From positions 62,001 to 126,000 of the forward strand of contig NZ_FNAE01000008.1 in the NCBI RefSeq assembly GCF_900101755.1: a stretch of DNA of 64,000 nucleotides. Direction: 5' to 3'. Each line of letters starts with the position of its first letter. Position 1 is the first letter of the stretch. Positions 62,158-64,000 of this stretch are shown piece after piece. Below the pieces are notes generated by a model. It was not told where the DNA came from, made no database searches, and saw nothing but the letters and a program-made list of their open reading frames with translations. Position numbers and translations under genes: made by a program. Origin of the DNA: Ectopseudomonas alcaliphila. GTDB lineage: Bacteria; Pseudomonadota; Gammaproteobacteria; Pseudomonadales; Pseudomonadaceae.

Positions 62158-63639
62158 ATGTCCCAGGCACTGAACCTCTCCCGCGCGCTGCTGCTGACGG
62201 CCTGCGCAGCCTGCAGTCTGAGCGCCCTCGGCGGCCCGGCGGCGTTGCACACACTGGACCCGCAGTGGCAACAGCAGCAGCAACAGCGAACCAGCCAGCA
62301 GATCATGCAACACAGCCAGCCACCGGCTTTCGACCTGCCGGCACCGGCGCAACGCGGCAACGCCAGCCTGGAGCCGATGTACTCCGCGCAGGCGGGCAGC
62401 TGGCCCTTCGAGCCGTTCGTGCACAACGGCCTGTTCCGCGCCATCGCCGGCTACCAGGCGCAACACCCGCGCGCCGTGGTCATCCGCGGTGGCAGCGTCA
62501 GCCTGGCGCAACTGCACGCGCAACTGAACGACCCAAAGGTTCTGCGTAAGCATGAAGACGGTTACCTGCTCAGCTACCCGCTGATGATTGCCGAAGACGC
62601 CGCCCTGCTCATCGACGATCAGGTGCTCTACCTCTTCGGCCCGTCGGGCACCGCGCTGATCAACCAGGGCTTGCTGCAGGTAAAAGGCTCGCGCCTGGAA
62701 AGCTGGAGCGACGGCCGCGCGCTGGCCACCGACCGCCCTACCCGCCCCTTCATCATGAACTGGGCCGGCAGCCGTCTGCGGGTTGTCGACTCGCACCTGG
62801 TCAAGATCGGCTACAACGCCAACTTCTCCCGCGGCATCAGCAGCGGCCTGAGCGCGCAACAATCCGCCACCCGGCCGGCGGCGCGCATTCTGATCGACAA
62901 CAGCCGCTTCGAAAGCATGGCCAGCGCCCTGGAGCTGCGCCACAGCGAAGCCCTGATCCGCAACAACCAGTTCAGCCACCTGCAGCAGTACGGCATCGAT
63001 CTGGGCAACAGCCGCTTCCTGATCGCAGACAACCGCATCGACGACGTAAAGCACAACAGCGGTATCCGCATCGGCGGCAGCAGCAGCGGGCGCATTCAGA
63101 ACAACCTGATCCTGCACACCGGCAAGAGCGCCATCGAAGTCAGCGAGCAGAGCGGCGCGCTGCTGATCGAGAACAACCGCCTCGGTGCGTCCAGGGGTTA
63201 CGGCGTGATGCTGCGGCAGATCAAAGGCGGCGCTGGGCTTTTGATCGAGAACAACCTGATCGCCAACAGCCGACTCAGCGCCATCGACGCCGGCGGGCTC
63301 AGCGGCGCCCTGATCATCAACAACCGCATCCAGTCCACCCCGGAATACGCCATCAGCCTGCGCAACGAGCAGCTCACCGCCGGCCAACTGGTCATCACCG
63401 GCAATACCCTGGAAAGCATCGGCAAAGCCATGATCCGCGTGGAGGGTATGCAGAACACCGTGCTGGGCAGCAACCAGTACCGCGCCAACCCGCTATTGCA
63501 GAACCTGCTGATCGGTGACCTGCTGCCCCTGCAGAGCCAGATCCTCGACAACACCGTGCGGCGCAACTGCCATCTGCAGATATCCCAGCCTCTGACCGGC
63601 ACCAGCGGCAGCGCAGACGCCCCCACCTGCACCAACTGA
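62158..63639 (+). CDS. algG: AlgG-like parallel beta-helix protein, DPHD motif missing
   Basis: AlgG converts mannuronate to guluronate in the nascent polymer and is a structural part of the export complex. The 493 aa protein has a signal peptide, an AlgG-like N-terminal region (WPFEPFVHNGLFRAIAGYQAQHPRAVVIRGGSVSLAQLHAQL) and a right-handed beta helix with many NNxI coils. At the position of the catalytic YGIDPHD motif this protein reads YGID-LGN (residues 278-284) before the conserved LIADN. The key Asp-Pro-His-Asp residues are therefore absent. It is also 50 residues shorter than P. aeruginosa AlgG (543). Identity as AlgG homologue is likely from position and sequence; epimerase activity is doubtful. 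Confidence 0.8.
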   Translation: MSQALNLSRALLLTACAACSLSALGGPAALHTLDPQWQQQQQQRTSQQIMQHSQPPAFDLPAPAQRGNASLEPMYSAQAGSWPFEPFVHNGLFRAIAGYQAQHPRAVVIRGGSVSLAQLHAQLNDPKVLRKHEDGYLLSYPLMIAEDAALLIDDQVLYLFGPSGTALINQGLLQVKGSRLESWSDGRALATDRPTRPFIMNWAGSRLRVVDSHLVKIGYNANFSRGISSGLSAQQSATRPAARILIDNSRFESMASALELRHSEALIRNNQFSHLQQYGIDLGNSRFLIADNRIDDVKHNSGIRIGGSSSGRIQNNLILHTGKSAIEVSEQSGALLIENNRLGASRGYGVMLRQIKGGAGLLIENNLIANSRLSAIDAGGLSGALIINNRIQSTPEYAISLRNEQLTAGQLVITGNTLESIGKAMIRVEGMQNTVLGSNQYRANPLLQNLLIGDLLPLQSQILDNTVRRNCHLQISQPLTGTSGSADAPTCTN

Positions 63640-63661
63640 CCAGCGCCAGACGTGGCCGAAA

Positions 63662-63693
63662 GGCCTGCACTCATTCCGCTCCGAGTGCAGGCC
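63662..63693. terminator. Bidirectional hairpin between algG and the lyase gene
   Basis: Perfect 11-bp arms at 63662-63672 and 63683-63693 around a ten-base loop. It sits between convergent genes, 23 bases after algG and a few bases after the lyase stop. No strong T-run follows on either strand. Confidence 0.6.
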
Positions 63694-63699
63694 AGGACA

Positions 63700-64000
63700 C
63701 TAGCGATGCTCCACTTTTAGCGTTGAAAAAACCGCAGCCCCAGCACTGGTCTCATTGCCGTTGTTATCGAGCGTGTAAACACCCGCCTTGAAATACAGGT
63801 TGTGACTGGCCCAGGCCGAGTTGAGTACACCGCTCCAGGTTTTGACCGCACCACCAGGCTCGACCAGGCCAATCGTCAGCCTGCCGTTCTTCGCCAGAAA
63901 CACCTCATAACTGAAATCCTGATTCAGCTTGATCTTGCTCGATAGCACGATCTTGGTTGCATTGGCGCTGGCCGGATTGCCGCGGAACGAAATAACCACG
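63700..64000 (-). CDS. C-terminal part of a PL7-family alginate lyase
   Basis: The gene runs past the right edge, and only about 100 C-terminal residues are visible, without a start. They include KLNQDFSYEVFLAKNGRLTI, then LYFKAGVYTLDNNGNETSAGAAVFSTLKVEHR. The YFKAGxY motif near the C-terminus is the signature of the PL7 jelly roll. In PL7 the next residues are usually NQ; here they are TL. Presence next to the alginate operon fits a polymer-cutting role. Signal peptide and catalytic QxH and RxEL regions lie outside the window. Confidence 0.85.
   Translation of the reverse strand, partial: VVISFRGNPASANATKIVLSSKIKLNQDFSYEVFLAKNGRLTIGLVEPGGAVKTWSGVLNSAWASHNLYFKAGVYTLDNNGNETSAGAAVFSTLKVEHR

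Overview
The window reads as the chromosome of a Pseudomonas species, most likely of the mendocina/oleovorans/alcaliphila type. The basis is the high GC content, flagellar genes in the order and with the protein sequences familiar from P. aeruginosa, RpoN and FliA flagellar promoters, and an alginate operon. The species is an inference. Almost the whole window is coding, and I see no phage, complete insertion sequence, rRNA or CRISPR array.

Region 1 (1-11.7 kb), flagellum and chemotaxis. On the minus strand lie flgBCDE, then flgFGHI with flgJ just starting at the left edge, then cheV-cheR. On the plus strand lie flgA, flgM, flgN and a PilZ protein (flgZ/ycgR). Near-consensus sigma-54 boxes precede flgB and flgF, a third sits very close to flgA, and a sigma-28 box precedes flgM.

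Region 2 (11.7-16 kb), metabolism. An MFS transporter and a glutamine-synthetase-family enzyme share the minus strand. An SstT-like serine/threonine symporter with a clear terminator follows.

Region 3 (16-28.5 kb), iron island bounded by two Fur-box-like sites. One side carries a FhuF-like reductase, a double-length FhuB-like permease and a FhuD-like binding protein, with no ATPase gene. The opposing genes encode an N-hydroxylase, an MFS exporter, an N-acyltransferase, a NIS synthetase, a Rieske oxygenase and a TonB-dependent receptor. This gene set matches the Bordetella alcaligin system (alcA, alcS, alcB, alcC, alcE, fauA), so I predict a C-hydroxylated macrocyclic dihydroxamate siderophore.

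Region 4 (28.7-42 kb), general metabolism. It holds tRNA-Arg(CCU), a sodium symporter, leucine-type dehydrogenase, a fused indolepyruvate ferredoxin oxidoreductase divergent from an Lrp/AsnC regulator, an EamA transporter, a small hypothetical protein, an alpha/beta hydrolase, and divergent metE/metR with a perfect MetR box.

Region 5 (42-47 kb), a TetR-RND efflux operon with twin operator-like palindromes.

Region 6 (47-64 kb), a complete alginate-type operon in an unusual order: algD-algA-alg8-alg44-algK-algE-algI-algJ-algF-algX-algL-algG. It is preceded by an AT-rich leader with paired palindromes and followed by a convergent PL7-type alginate lyase cut by the right edge. Its AlgG-like protein lacks the DPHD catalytic motif and its AlgK lacks a lipobox cysteine. 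The operon may therefore make an acetylated, guluronate-poor (polymannuronate-like) polymer through a modified secretion complex. These departures are the most interesting content of the window.
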